Positions 1 to 8,600 of a DNA stretch of 43,946 bases are shown here, piece by piece. The stretch's first letter is position 1, and every line of letters starts with the position of its first letter. Below the pieces are notes generated by a model that searched no databases, was not told where the DNA came from, and was given only the letters and a program-made list of their open reading frames with translations. This DNA is from JANLSO01 sp031362405 (lineage in GTDB: Bacteria > Actinomycetota > Thermoleophilia > Miltoncostaeales > Miltoncostaeaceae), in assembly GCA_031362405.1 (NCBI GenBank), contig JANLSO010000027.1, forward strand, positions 1 through 43,946, read 5' to 3'. A program made the translations under genes and the position numbers.

Positions 1-140
1 TCGTGATCTGGAAGCGCGAGAAGGGCCACGAGGTCTCCCGCGAGGAGGCGTCCGAGCGCATCGTCGCCGCCCATCAGGCGGTCGCCGAAGGCGGCTCGAT
101 CGAGGACGCCGCCAAGGGGATCACCGCCGCGACCCCGTAG
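1..140 (+). CDS. C-terminal end of an unidentified protein (partial)
   Basis: An open frame enters from the left edge and ends at TAG 138-140, leaving about 45 visible residues. They are charged and Ala/Glu-rich and look helical (an SREEASERI stretch, then AAHQAVAEGG). I do not recognise a family, and the fragment is too short for one to be assigned. It converges on the next gene, whose stop begins 10 bases further on. The open frame and codon use are compatible with coding, but the gene start lies outside the window, so this is a tentative call. Confidence 0.4.
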   Translation, partial: VIWKREKGHEVSREEASERIVAAHQAVAEGGSIEDAAKGITAATP

Positions 141-150
141 GACGGACGCC

Positions 151-723
151 TCACGCCGTGGAGCGGCCACCTGCACCGACCTCATCGGCGAACGTTTCCA
201 TGAGCACCAGGTATTGGCGGCGCACCTCCGATGGCGACGTGACGTCCGCCGGGTCAGGAACGAAGTAGTCCGTCCAGTCTTCCGACCAGTTGGACGGGCC
301 TCGCTCCAACCGCTGGACGGCGGCGTTCGCTCGCAAGAGTGCATCCCGACCGCTCCCGACGTGGTGCAGGAAGCAACCGTCAACAAAGTCGAGATACCTC
401 TTTCCGAACCTTTCGCTTATCAGGAAGCGGTTAACGTGAAACGTCGCATCCAGCTCTCTCTTGAGACGAAAGGCAGTTGGCGGGTCGATACTCCTAAAAT
501 CACCGACCATCGCGAAGAAGCACATCAACCCGTTCAGATCGGGCGCGATCTTGTCGTAGAGATCGAGCCGGCGATCGACCAGTTTGCGAGTCGCCCACTG
601 TGCGTCCTGAACGGTCTTGGTCGATCGAGTGAGCCGGTAGCCGAAGTAGGCGATCAACAGTGGGGTCAGCACCCCGACCACGAGTTTGACCACTTCCAGG
701 GAGGTCCAGCCGCCATTGACCAT
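151..723 (-). CDS. Membrane-anchored hypothetical protein, 190 aa
   Basis: A 190-residue protein with one predicted membrane helix at about residues 9-28 (VVKLVVGVLTPLLIAYFGY) followed by a basic stop-transfer (RLTRS). The remaining ~160 residues are soluble, rich in Arg/Asp/Phe and probably helical, and should face the cytoplasm. I chose ATG 721-723 because the hydrophobic segment follows it at once; the ~100 codons open upstream in frame are low-complexity Arg/Pro/Ala and overlap the release-factor-like gene on the other strand. No clear Shine-Dalgarno is visible. The layout (one N-terminal helix plus a helical soluble domain) recalls small actinobacterial DUF4760-like membrane proteins, but I cannot assign a family. 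Function unknown. Confidence 0.6.
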   Translation of the reverse strand: MVNGGWTSLEVVKLVVGVLTPLLIAYFGYRLTRSTKTVQDAQWATRKLVDRRLDLYDKIAPDLNGLMCFFAMVGDFRSIDPPTAFRLKRELDATFHVNRFLISERFGKRYLDFVDGCFLHHVGSGRDALLRANAAVQRLERGPSNWSEDWTDYFVPDPADVTSPSEVRRQYLVLMETFADEVGAGGRSTA

Positions 724-779
724 TCGATAAGACTCTGGGAGGCAAGTCTTGAGTTGCGCTGCCACGAAGCCGGATCCGA

Positions 780-1193
780 ATGACCGCACGTGAGGTTTCC
801 GAAGAACTCGCCCGGCGGGCCGAGTGGACGGCCTCGCGGTCGTCGGGGCCCGGTGGGCAGCGTCGTGATCACGTCGAGACTCGGGTCGAGATGGCGCTCG
901 GGGTCGACGATCTGGTCGGTATTGACCCCGGGCTGGTGGCACGGCTGACGGCTGGTCTGGCGCTCGACGAGCGCCCGTTGCGGCTGCGCTGTGGCACCGA
1001 GCGGTCGCGTGAACGCAACCGCTCAATCGTGCTCGACCGTCTCACCGAGCGGGTTGCACGGGCCCTGGCGCCGCCGCCACCGCCGCGGCGCCCGACGCGA
1101 CCCGGCACGGCCGCGCGCAAACGCCGTCTCGCCGACAAGGCCCACCGTGCGACGGTGAAATCGCAGCGCCGACACCCCGGCTCGGAGGACTGA
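780..1193 (+). CDS. arfB: ArfB-like peptidyl-tRNA hydrolase (ribosome rescue)
   Basis: A 137-residue class I release-factor-domain protein without a codon-recognition domain. The hydrolytic GGQ motif is at residues 25-27 in the context SSGPGGQRRDHVET, and the later RSRERNR block matches the family's RSQ-x-NR block. The C-terminus is a basic tail (RRPTRPGTAARKRRLADKA) of the kind ArfB/YaeJ inserts into the empty mRNA channel of a stalled ribosome. By family knowledge it releases peptides from non-stop ribosomes. The residues after GGQ are RRDH rather than the usual HVNK, a common actinobacterial variation. Length is close to the family norm (~140). It sits alone in front of a nitroreductase with a 62-base gap, so no operon partner is implied. 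Confidence 0.88.
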   Translation: MTAREVSEELARRAEWTASRSSGPGGQRRDHVETRVEMALGVDDLVGIDPGLVARLTAGLALDERPLRLRCGTERSRERNRSIVLDRLTERVARALAPPPPPRRPTRPGTAARKRRLADKAHRATVKSQRRHPGSED

Positions 1194-1255
1194 CCCTCCA
1201 CAGTTACGTAGGATCGCGGCCGGAACGCACCCGCCGTGACGAACGAGGAGCCGAC

Positions 1256-1912
1256 ATGGACGCGATCGAGGCCATCCGACACCGCCGCAGCGTGCGGCAG
1301 TACACCGACCAGCCGGTCAGCGGTACCGACATCGCCGAGCTGTGCCGACTGGCGCTTCTGGCGCCGACCGGTGGCATGTCGCAGTCGTGGAGCCTCGTGG
1401 TCGTTCGCGACGACGCGAAGCGGGCCGCCCTGGCAGAGCTGATGATCCGCGGCGGGGCGGAGTACTTCCGCACCGTGCGCCCCGCACAAGAGGGCCACAC
1501 CCCCGAGCAACACGCCGAATGGGCCGCCGGGTACGCCGACATGGCGCACGGCAGCTACCGGCAGGTGCCCGTATGGATCGTCGGGCTCCTCGTTCCGCGC
1601 GGAAAGTTCCCGCCCGACCAGCGCGACGCCGAGCGCACCGCCGACATGATCTCGGTGGGCTTCATGATGGAGAACCTCTTCGTGGCGGCCCGCGCCAAGG
1701 GTCTCGGAACGGTGCCGACCGTATTCCACTGGTTCGTCGAAGACGAGTTCCGGGCCCTACTTGATATCCCCGCCGAGATCGAGGTCCCGTGCCTCACGCC
1801 TCTGGGATACCCGAAGGAGTTTCCCGAGGGGCTGCCGCCGGCGATGGCCGCGATCCGCCGCCCATGGCGCACCCTCGTGCACGACGACGCATGGGGCACA
1901 CCCCGCGCGTAG
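1256..1912 (+). CDS. Nitroreductase-family FMN oxidoreductase
   Basis: A 218-residue protein of the nitroreductase (NfsB/FRase I-like) fold. It opens with the family's FMN-binding signature (AIRHRRSVRQY, residues ~5-15), followed by the LLAPTGGMSQSW segment and a GLGTVPT / PLGYP C-terminal half. Such enzymes use FMN and NAD(P)H to reduce nitro groups, quinones or flavins; the substrate cannot be read from sequence. The start is supported by a GAGGAG Shine-Dalgarno 6 bases before ATG 1256. A TAGGAT hexamer at 1209-1214 could be a -10 element, without a convincing -35. The gene is monocistronic as far as can be seen; the next gene has its own LexA-controlled promoter. Confidence 0.88.
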   Translation: MDAIEAIRHRRSVRQYTDQPVSGTDIAELCRLALLAPTGGMSQSWSLVVVRDDAKRAALAELMIRGGAEYFRTVRPAQEGHTPEQHAEWAAGYADMAHGSYRQVPVWIVGLLVPRGKFPPDQRDAERTADMISVGFMMENLFVAARAKGLGTVPTVFHWFVEDEFRALLDIPAEIEVPCLTPLGYPKEFPEGLPPAMAAIRRPWRTLVHDDAWGTPRA

Positions 1913-1941
1913 CCCCGTCGTGAAGATCGGCGCCTGATCGC

Positions 1942-1978
1942 TTGAGTCTGGACGCGAGATGATCGAACATACGTTCGA
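1942..1978 (+). promoter_or_regulatory. SOS promoter/LexA box abutting the imuB start
   Basis: CGAACATACGTTCG at 1964-1977 is a LexA box of the Gram-positive/actinobacterial type (CGAAC-N4-GTTCG), extended to a 16-bp palindrome by the flanking T and A. The next base is the A of the imuB ATG (1978). A -35-like TTGAGT (1942-1947) lies 17 nt before GAACAT (1965-1970), which could serve as the -10; transcription would then start at or beside the ATG. LexA bound here would cover both the -10 and the start point. Confidence 0.85.
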
Positions 1979-3186
1979 TGATCGTCGCCGTTCACCTCCC
2001 CCGCTTTTCACTTCTTGTGGCGCTGCTCGCCGCACGGCAACCACTCGATGCACCGACCGCATTGGGGCCCCCTCCCGGCGAGCCCCAGGTCATCGGGCTC
2101 TGCACCGCGGCGGCCGAAGCCCAGGGGGTGAAGCCGGGTCTGCGCGTCGGTGAAGCCCTGGCGCGGTGCCCGCGCCTGGAGCTGGTAACGCCCGATCCCG
2201 ACGCCGTCGCCGATGCGCACGAACGGTTTCTCGTGCGACTGGAAGACCTGGGCGCCGCGGTCGAGTCGGTGGGCCCCGGCAGTGCGTGCTTCACCGCGGA
2301 CGGCCTTTATCGCCTGCATGGCGGGCTCGACGGGGTGCTTCGCCGCGTGCGCACGGTGCTGCCGGTGGGAGCCGATGGCCGCATCGGCGTGGCGCCCACG
2401 CGCTTCGTCGCCCTGGAGGCGGCGTTTCAGGCGCCCCCGCGACGGCCACTCATCGTCCGAGCCGAGGATGTCATCGACTTCTTGGCCACGCTACCCGTCG
2501 CACGACTGCCCCTGCCGGCGAAGCTGGTCGCCGCGCTTTTTGACCTCGGGATCCGCACCATCGGCGCGGTGGCGGCCCTGCCACGCGCCGCCGCGCTGGA
2601 GCGTCTCGGCTTCTCGGGGATATCGGCGTGGAAGGTGGCACGCGGCGAGCACGACCAACCCGTACGCCCCCGCATACCGCCCGAGCCCTTGGAGGTACGC
2701 ATGGAGTTCCCGGAGGCGGTCGGCGCCCTACCCGCGCTCGAGTCGGCGGCCACGCTGCTGGTCACCCAGCTCGCCGACCGGGCCCGGGCACGTGGCCGCG
2801 CTCTGCGCTCACTGGTCATCCGTGCGCGCCTTTCGGGAGACGGCTCGTTCGTGCGTGAGGTCGTTTTGCGTGATGCCACCACCGACCCCGATCGGATCGC
2901 CCTGGCCGTATTGCCACATCTCGTGCGCATCTCGGCACCGGTCGAGGTGCTGATCGTCCGCGCTGACGCGTCAGGGCATGAGGGCGGCCATCAGCTCACC
3001 GTGCTCGATATCGGGCGTGTCGAGCGCGCACGTCGTACCGGCGAGGCGGTTCTTCAGACACGCGCGGCGCTCGGCGATCAGGCCGTGATGAGGGTGATCG
3101 AGTTGGACCCATTATCACGACTACCGGAGCGCCGATGGGCACTGGTCCCCTTCGATACGTCGCCCGAGCCCGGCCGATCCGCGTGA
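1978..3186 (+). CDS. imuB: ImuB-like catalytically inactive Y-family polymerase (mutasome scaffold)
   Basis: A 402-residue UmuC/DinB-superfamily protein. The N-terminus (IVAVHLPRFSLLVALL) matches the first palm strand of Y-family polymerases, but the metal-binding aspartate is absent (VHLP in place of V-D-x-D). The second catalytic motif (S-x-DE) is replaced by VGPGSACFTADGL at about residues 97-109. Loss of both carboxylate motifs is the hallmark of ImuB, which bridges DnaE2 (ImuC) and the beta clamp in damage-induced mutagenesis. Little-finger-like sequence follows at ~230-350. The start ATG overlaps a LexA box and has no Shine-Dalgarno, so a leaderless mRNA is likely. The DUF6504-like gene overlaps the 3' end. 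No ImuA/SulA-like partner is visible here. Confidence 0.85.
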   Translation: MIVAVHLPRFSLLVALLAARQPLDAPTALGPPPGEPQVIGLCTAAAEAQGVKPGLRVGEALARCPRLELVTPDPDAVADAHERFLVRLEDLGAAVESVGPGSACFTADGLYRLHGGLDGVLRRVRTVLPVGADGRIGVAPTRFVALEAAFQAPPRRPLIVRAEDVIDFLATLPVARLPLPAKLVAALFDLGIRTIGAVAALPRAAALERLGFSGISAWKVARGEHDQPVRPRIPPEPLEVRMEFPEAVGALPALESAATLLVTQLADRARARGRALRSLVIRARLSGDGSFVREVVLRDATTDPDRIALAVLPHLVRISAPVEVLIVRADASGHEGGHQLTVLDIGRVERARRTGEAVLQTRAALGDQAVMRVIELDPLSRLPERRWALVPFDTSPEPGRSA

Positions 3187-3392
3187 CCTGCGGCCACGAT
3201 GGCACACCGCGTGTCGTCGTGGTCGCCGGTCGCGGGCGACAGGTGGTGTCCGTGCGCGACGAATGGCTCGTCCAGGATCGCTGGTGGACCGACCATCCCG
3301 TTGATCGCCATTTCTTCGAGCTGGTTCTCGAGCCCGGTCGTGTGATGGTGCTCTATCGTGACCGCGCCGCCGAGTGGTTCGCCTACGGATGA
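3135..3392 (+). CDS. DUF6504-like small protein, mutasome-associated
   Basis: An 85-residue protein with the RPIRV opening and a WW-containing core (WLVQDRWWTDHP) followed by FELVLEPGRVMVLYRD, typical of the small DUF6504 proteins encoded beside ImuB/DnaE2 in actinobacteria. The family assignment is from pattern memory, and its function is not established. ATG 3135 overlaps the imuB end by 52 bases and follows a GGAG; it keeps the conserved PIRV segment. GTG 3183 would give the classic GTGA overlap with the imuB stop but cuts PIRV off. Co-transcription and translational coupling with imuB are very likely, so it should be SOS-induced. Confidence 0.68.
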   Translation: MGTGPLRYVARARPIRVTCGHDGTPRVVVVAGRGRQVVSVRDEWLVQDRWWTDHPVDRHFFELVLEPGRVMVLYRDRAAEWFAYG

Positions 3393-3471
3393 GGAACCCC
3401 GGGCGAATCTGGCGGCTCCCGCCGGCCCCGGGCCTCAAGACCGACTGCGCGCGGGGCGATGTGGTGCGGAG

Positions 3472-5574
3472 ATGCCGAAGATTCGCACGTTTCGTACCAA
3501 GCTCCTTGTGTATCTGGTACCGCTGGTCGCCCTGGGGCTGATCGCCCTTACCCTCATCGCGATCCGGGTCTCGACCAACGCGCAGAAAGACTCCGTCTAC
3601 GCACGCGCCGCCGACACCGCGCGGGCCGAGGCAAACGCCGTCGGCGAGGAAACCTCCAAGGGCATCGGAATCGTCGCCGGCCTCTCCGACGTGATCGAAT
3701 CGCGGGGTGGCAACAGCCGCGAGACGATGAACTCGATCCTGCGGCAGGTGCTCCACAAGCACCCCCAGATTTTCGGGACGTACGTGAACTACCTGCCCAA
3801 CGCCGCGCCCGGCGCGAACGCCGACTACCGTGGCGCGCTCGGCAACAGCCCCGGCGGTGAGTACACCCCGTACTGGGTACGCGGTGACAAAGGCATCGAG
3901 ATGTTCGCCTACACCGACAAGGAGACCGCGGCGACCTACGCCAACGAATGGTTCCAGGTGCCCCGCGACACGGGCGTCGCCTCGGTCATCGAGCCGTATC
4001 GCGACAACGACATCAAGGTCCTCATGACCTCGTTCACCGCTCCGGTGACGCGAAAAGGAAAGTTCACGGCGGTCGTCGGCCTCGACCAGTCGCTCGAGAG
4101 CATCGACGCGCGCATCCGCACGGTGACGTTCCTCGAGACCGGGTACGCGTTCCTCGTCTCGCGTCGCGGCGTGTTCATCTCCGCCCCGAACAAGACGCTC
4201 TTGGGGACCGGCACCCTGGCGAAGCTCGCCAAGAAGAACGCGAATCCGGAACTTTCGACCGTCGCAACCGAGGTCGCCGCCGGACGCCCCGGCCGCGTTT
4301 TCACCACCGACCCGTTCACCGGTAAGCGGGTGCTCATGACCTGGGCGATCGTGAACCCGGGAGGATGGGGCCTTGTGACCGTCGCACCCGACGCCGAGAT
4401 CCTCGCTCCCATCGCGAAACTGCGTACCACCCTGATCATCGTCGGGCTGGTCGTCCTCGGTATCTTCATCGTCACGCTCTTGCTCATCGCCCGCCGCGTC
4501 AGTGGCTCGGTGAAGCGACTTGGCGACGTGGCCGAGCGCGCCGCCGCGGGTGACCTCACCGCCGGTGCCGACGGCGACGACGTGGCCGACGACGAACTGG
4601 GCCGCGCGATCCAGGCCGTCCGCGAGACGATCGCCACGAGCCGCGGCATCGTTAGCGAAGTCTCCGACGCCGCCATCGCTCAAAGCCGCACGGCCGTCAG
4701 CGCCGCGGAAGGGTCGAGTCGTGCGCGCCAGGCCGTCGAGCAGGTGGCCGCAACCATCAACTCCGTTGCCCGTGGATCGACCGAACAGGCCGCGACCGCC
4801 CAGCAGGCCGCCGATACCGCGGCCAACATGGGTACCCTCGCCGAGCGGGTCGCCGATGGAGCGCGCGACGCCTCGGGCGCCGCCGCCGAATGTGACTCGG
4901 CAGCGGATGTCGGGTCGCAGCGAATCGGCGAGGCCTCGACCGCGATGGATCAGATCGAGCACGCGGTCGGCGAAGCCGACACGGCCATCGCCGCGCTCGC
5001 CGAGCGCACCGATCACATCGACGAAATCGTCACCGCGATCTCCGGTATCGCCTCCCAAACGAATCTCCTCGCCTTGAACGCCGCCATCGAAGCCGCACGG
5101 GCCGGCGAACAGGGCCGCGGCTTTGCCGTTGTCGCCGACGAGGTCCGAAAGCTGGCCGAAGACGCACGGCAGCGCGCCGCATCGATCGGAGACATCCTCA
5201 CCGAGCTGCGCCGTGAAGCCGACCAGGCCCGAGCGGCGATGAACGCCGGCCGCGAGCGCGTCAGCCACGGAGTCATGCGCGTCGACGCGGCCGGAGAAGC
5301 ATTTGCGTCGATCCGCGAAGAGGTCGAGCGTGTGTCGGGGCGCGTCACCGAGGTAGCCGCCATCGCCGGAGACCTCTCGCACGCGGCTGAGCTCGTCTGC
5401 TCACAGATCTCTGCCGTCGCCACCAGCAGCGAAACGAACGCCGCCGCCGCCCAGGAAGCGACCGGCGCCGCCGCCGAAACCTCCGCCGCCGCCGACCGGT
5501 CGTCACACAGCGTCGACGAACTAGCGGCCCAAGCCGCCCAGCTCACCGAACTGGTGGCCCGCTTCCAGGTCTGA
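3472..5574 (+). CDS. Methyl-accepting chemotaxis protein with Cache sensor
   Basis: A 700-residue transmembrane chemoreceptor. TM1 is at ~9-30, followed by an extracytoplasmic dCache-type domain at ~40-305 (YTPYWVRGD, WFQVPRDTG, YRDNDIKVLMTSF, then FTGKRVLMTWAIV). TM2 is at ~319-342, HAMP at ~343-395, and a long signalling coiled coil follows. The conserved hairpin tip at ~523-563 includes SGIASQTNLLALNAAIEAAR and GRGFAVVADEVRKLAE. No C-terminal CheR-tethering pentapeptide is present. ATG 3472 follows GCGGAG; the ~38 codons open upstream look non-coding. It lies 79 bases after the DUF6504-like gene on the same strand, between the two SOS genes. No CheA, CheW or flagellar genes are in the window. 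The ligand is unknown; Cache domains commonly bind amino or organic acids. Confidence 0.92.
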   Translation: MPKIRTFRTKLLVYLVPLVALGLIALTLIAIRVSTNAQKDSVYARAADTARAEANAVGEETSKGIGIVAGLSDVIESRGGNSRETMNSILRQVLHKHPQIFGTYVNYLPNAAPGANADYRGALGNSPGGEYTPYWVRGDKGIEMFAYTDKETAATYANEWFQVPRDTGVASVIEPYRDNDIKVLMTSFTAPVTRKGKFTAVVGLDQSLESIDARIRTVTFLETGYAFLVSRRGVFISAPNKTLLGTGTLAKLAKKNANPELSTVATEVAAGRPGRVFTTDPFTGKRVLMTWAIVNPGGWGLVTVAPDAEILAPIAKLRTTLIIVGLVVLGIFIVTLLLIARRVSGSVKRLGDVAERAAAGDLTAGADGDDVADDELGRAIQAVRETIATSRGIVSEVSDAAIAQSRTAVSAAEGSSRARQAVEQVAATINSVARGSTEQAATAQQAADTAANMGTLAERVADGARDASGAAAECDSAADVGSQRIGEASTAMDQIEHAVGEADTAIAALAERTDHIDEIVTAISGIASQTNLLALNAAIEAARAGEQGRGFAVVADEVRKLAEDARQRAASIGDILTELRREADQARAAMNAGRERVSHGVMRVDAAGEAFASIREEVERVSGRVTEVAAIAGDLSHAAELVCSQISAVATSSETNAAAAQEATGAAAETSAAADRSSHSVDELAAQAAQLTELVARFQV

Positions 5575-5606
5575 GCAAGGCCCGGTGCCGCATCGAGGTA
5601 TATGTG

Positions 5607-5620
5607 CGAACATACGTTCG
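5607..5620 (+). promoter_or_regulatory. LexA box abutting the dnaE2 start
   Basis: CGAACATACGTTCG, identical to the imuB box, ends one base before the dnaE2 ATG (5621). As at imuB, the left half (GAACAT, 5608-5613) sits 7 nt upstream of the ATG, where a -10 for a leaderless transcript would be. An alternative -10 is TATATG at 5599-5604, which would leave a leader of about 10 nt. LexA bound here would block the start point in either case. Confidence 0.88.
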
Positions 5621-8600
5621 ATGTCGGATCTCTACGTCGAACTCCATGCGCACTCAGCGTTCAGCTTTCTCGATGGTGCGTCGGCGCCGGAGGAGTTCGC
5701 CGAACGGGCTGCGGAACTGGGGCATGAAGCTCTTGCTCTCACCGACCACGACGGGCTGTGCGGGTCGCTGGCATTCGCACATGCGGCGCGGGCGGCCGGG
5801 GTACGGCCGATCACCGGTTGTGAGATCACGCTGGTCGGCGGAGCACATCTCACGCTTCTGGCTGCCACGGGTACCGGGTACGGCAACCTGTGCCGGCTCA
5901 TCACCCTGGCCCATGCGCAGACACGCCGCTGGGTGACGGGTGACGGTGCCGCCTCACGAGGTTCGCAGGCCCTACCACCCGCGCTTCCCGTGGGATACCT
6001 CGCTCGCCATGCCGAAGGGCTCGTGTGCCTCACCGGGTGCATGCGTCACGGGCTCGTGCCTCAGCTCGTGGCATCCGATCAGAACGCCGAGGCCGAGCAG
6101 TGGGTACGGCGGCTTGTCGAGTGGTTCGATCCGGGGGCGGTCGCGGTGGAGATCCAGCGTCCGCGTACCCAGGGTGATCGCGCGCTCTCACGGGCACTTG
6201 TGAATCTGGCGCACGCGGTCGGAATACCCGCCGTGGCCACCGGCGACGTGCACGCGCACCATCCGCGCAGAGCCTTCCTGCAAGACGCCTTCGTGGCGAT
6301 CCGCAACCGCACCACCCTCGATGGCTCAGAGGATCTTCGCCGCGGCAACCGGTCGAGCGTGCTGCGCACCCCCGCCGAGATGGCCGCACCGTTTCGCGAG
6401 TACCCGGGGATCGCCACCGCCAGCCGCACGATCGCCGAGCGATGCACCTTCGACCTCACCCGCGACCTGCGCTACCGCTTCCCCGATTTCGTCGCCGGGC
6501 ACCCCGGTGAGACCGCCCAGAGCGCGCTGACACGTACCTGCATGCACCAGCTCGGCTCGCGCTACCCCAACGCGACCAAACGCGGACAGGCCCAGATACG
6601 ACTCGAGGAAGAGCTCTCACTCATCGAGCATCACGGCCTCGCCGGGTTCTTCCTTCTGCACCGGGATCTCCTGGAGTTGGCGCGCGATGTCGCGCTCGAG
6701 GTGCGCCCCGCCGGATCGGCGCGCCGTTTTCTCCCTCCCGGACGCGGGCGCGGCTCGTCGGTCGGCTCGATCGTCTGTTACCTCACCGGGCTGTCGCACA
6801 TCGACCCGGTCGCCAACGGGCTCTTCCTCGGCCGATTCCTGAACCGCGACATGGCGTCGGTGCCCGACATCGACCTCGACTTCCCGCGCGACGTACGCGC
6901 CCGGCTCATCGAAGAGGTCGTGAAGCGCTACGGCACCGAGCACGCGGCGCTCGTGGCGGCCTTCCCCACCTTCCGCATCCGGATGGCGATTCGCGAGCTG
7001 GGATCGGCGTTAGCCCTGCCCGAGGCCGATCTCGAACGGCTCGTGCGGCTCTCCGACGGATGGTCGGATGCCACCGCCGTGCAGGCCGAGCTCGAGCGCC
7101 TGCCCGACGGCGCCGACAAGCTCGCCTCTCCCCGCTGGCGGGCTCTGGCCTTTCTCGCCGCCGAGGCGGCGGGCCTGCCGCGCCACCTGTCTCAACACTC
7201 CGGGGGAATGGTCGTCAGCGCCCAACCCCTGGTGGAGATGGTGCCGGTGGTACCCGCGGCGTTGGCCGGCCGACAGATCTGCCAGTGGGACAAAGACTCC
7301 TGCGCCGACGCCGGTTTCGTGAAGATTGACCTGCTCGGTTTGGGGATGTTGTCGGCCGTCGAGGAATGCATCGAGCTGATCGCCGATAGCCGCAACGAGA
7401 CGGTCGATCTGTCGCGCATCGGCTTCAGCGATCCGAAGGTGTACGCAGAGATCCAGGCCGCCGACACGATCGGCACCTTCCAGATCGAGAGCCGGGCGCA
7501 GATGCAGAGCCTGCTGCAGACCCAACCCGAGAACCTCGACGACCTCACGGTGCAGGTCGCGCTGATCCGCCCCGGCCCGGTCTCGGGCGGTGCCGTGCAC
7601 CCCTACGTGCGCCACCGGAAAGCCAAGCGCCTCGAACCGTCGTTCGAGCCGCCCTACGACCATCCCCTGCTCGCCGACGTGCTGCGCGAAACACTCGGCG
7701 TCGTGGTCTTTCAGGAGCAAGTGCTCGAGGTCTCGATGGCCCTGGCCGGCTTCACTCCCGGCCAGGCCGAAGCTCTGCGGCGTGCCATGAGCCGCAAGCG
7801 CAGCCGCGAGGCGATGCTGCGTCTGTGGGCCGAGTTCCAGGAAGGCGCCCGCGCCCGCGGGGTCGACGATGCGACGATCAAAACGGTCTTCACGAAGCTG
7901 ATCGGCTTCTCGAACTTCGGTTTCCCGAAAGCCCACTCGGCGGCGTTCGCCGTGCTGACGTATCAGAGCGCCTGGTTGCGCCAGCGCTACCCGGCGCAGT
8001 TCCTCGCGTCGCTGCTGAACTCCCAGCCGATGGGGTTCTACCCACCCGCCAGCCTGGTACGCGACGCTCAACGGCGGGGGGTGCGGGTGCTCGCGCCCTG
8101 CGTCGCGAACTCCGACGCGACATGCATCATCGAGGGCGAGGCGGTACGAATCGGCCTGGCGTATGTCCGCGGGGTGCGACTCGACGCGGCACGTAAGCTG
8201 ATCGAAGAACGCGTCATCGGCGGCCCCTTCAGTGACCTCGCCGATCTGGCGGCCCGCAGCACGCTGCGTCGCGAGCAGCTCGCCCAGCTGGTGCGCGCCG
8301 GGGCATGTGACGTGTTCGACCAGCCCCGCCGACGCCTGCTCTGGCAGCTGGCCACCATCAGCCGCCCGACGACGTTGCGCGGATCAAAGTCGATGCAGCT
8401 CGCCCTGCCGATCCCCGCCTCCGACGCACCGCCTCTGAGCGAACCCGGCCGCTTCGAGCGGGTCGTCACCGACTACGAGACCATGGGCCTGTCGGTGGGA
8501 TGGCACCTGGTCGCTCTCGTGCGCCCCCACCTACCGCCTGGGACCCGCACGGCGGTGGATCTACGCACCACCCGCGATGGCACCCACCTCTGGGTCGCGG

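Noticed and set aside
214..783. Rightward 189-residue frame opposite the hypothetical membrane protein
   Set aside because: Shadow of the minus-strand gene; no recognisable motif, whereas the minus strand has a clear membrane helix and soluble domain.
3121..5382. Leftward 753-residue open frame opposite the chemoreceptor
   Set aside because: Antisense shadow with low-complexity Gly/Asp/Arg composition; the plus strand encodes an unmistakable MCP.
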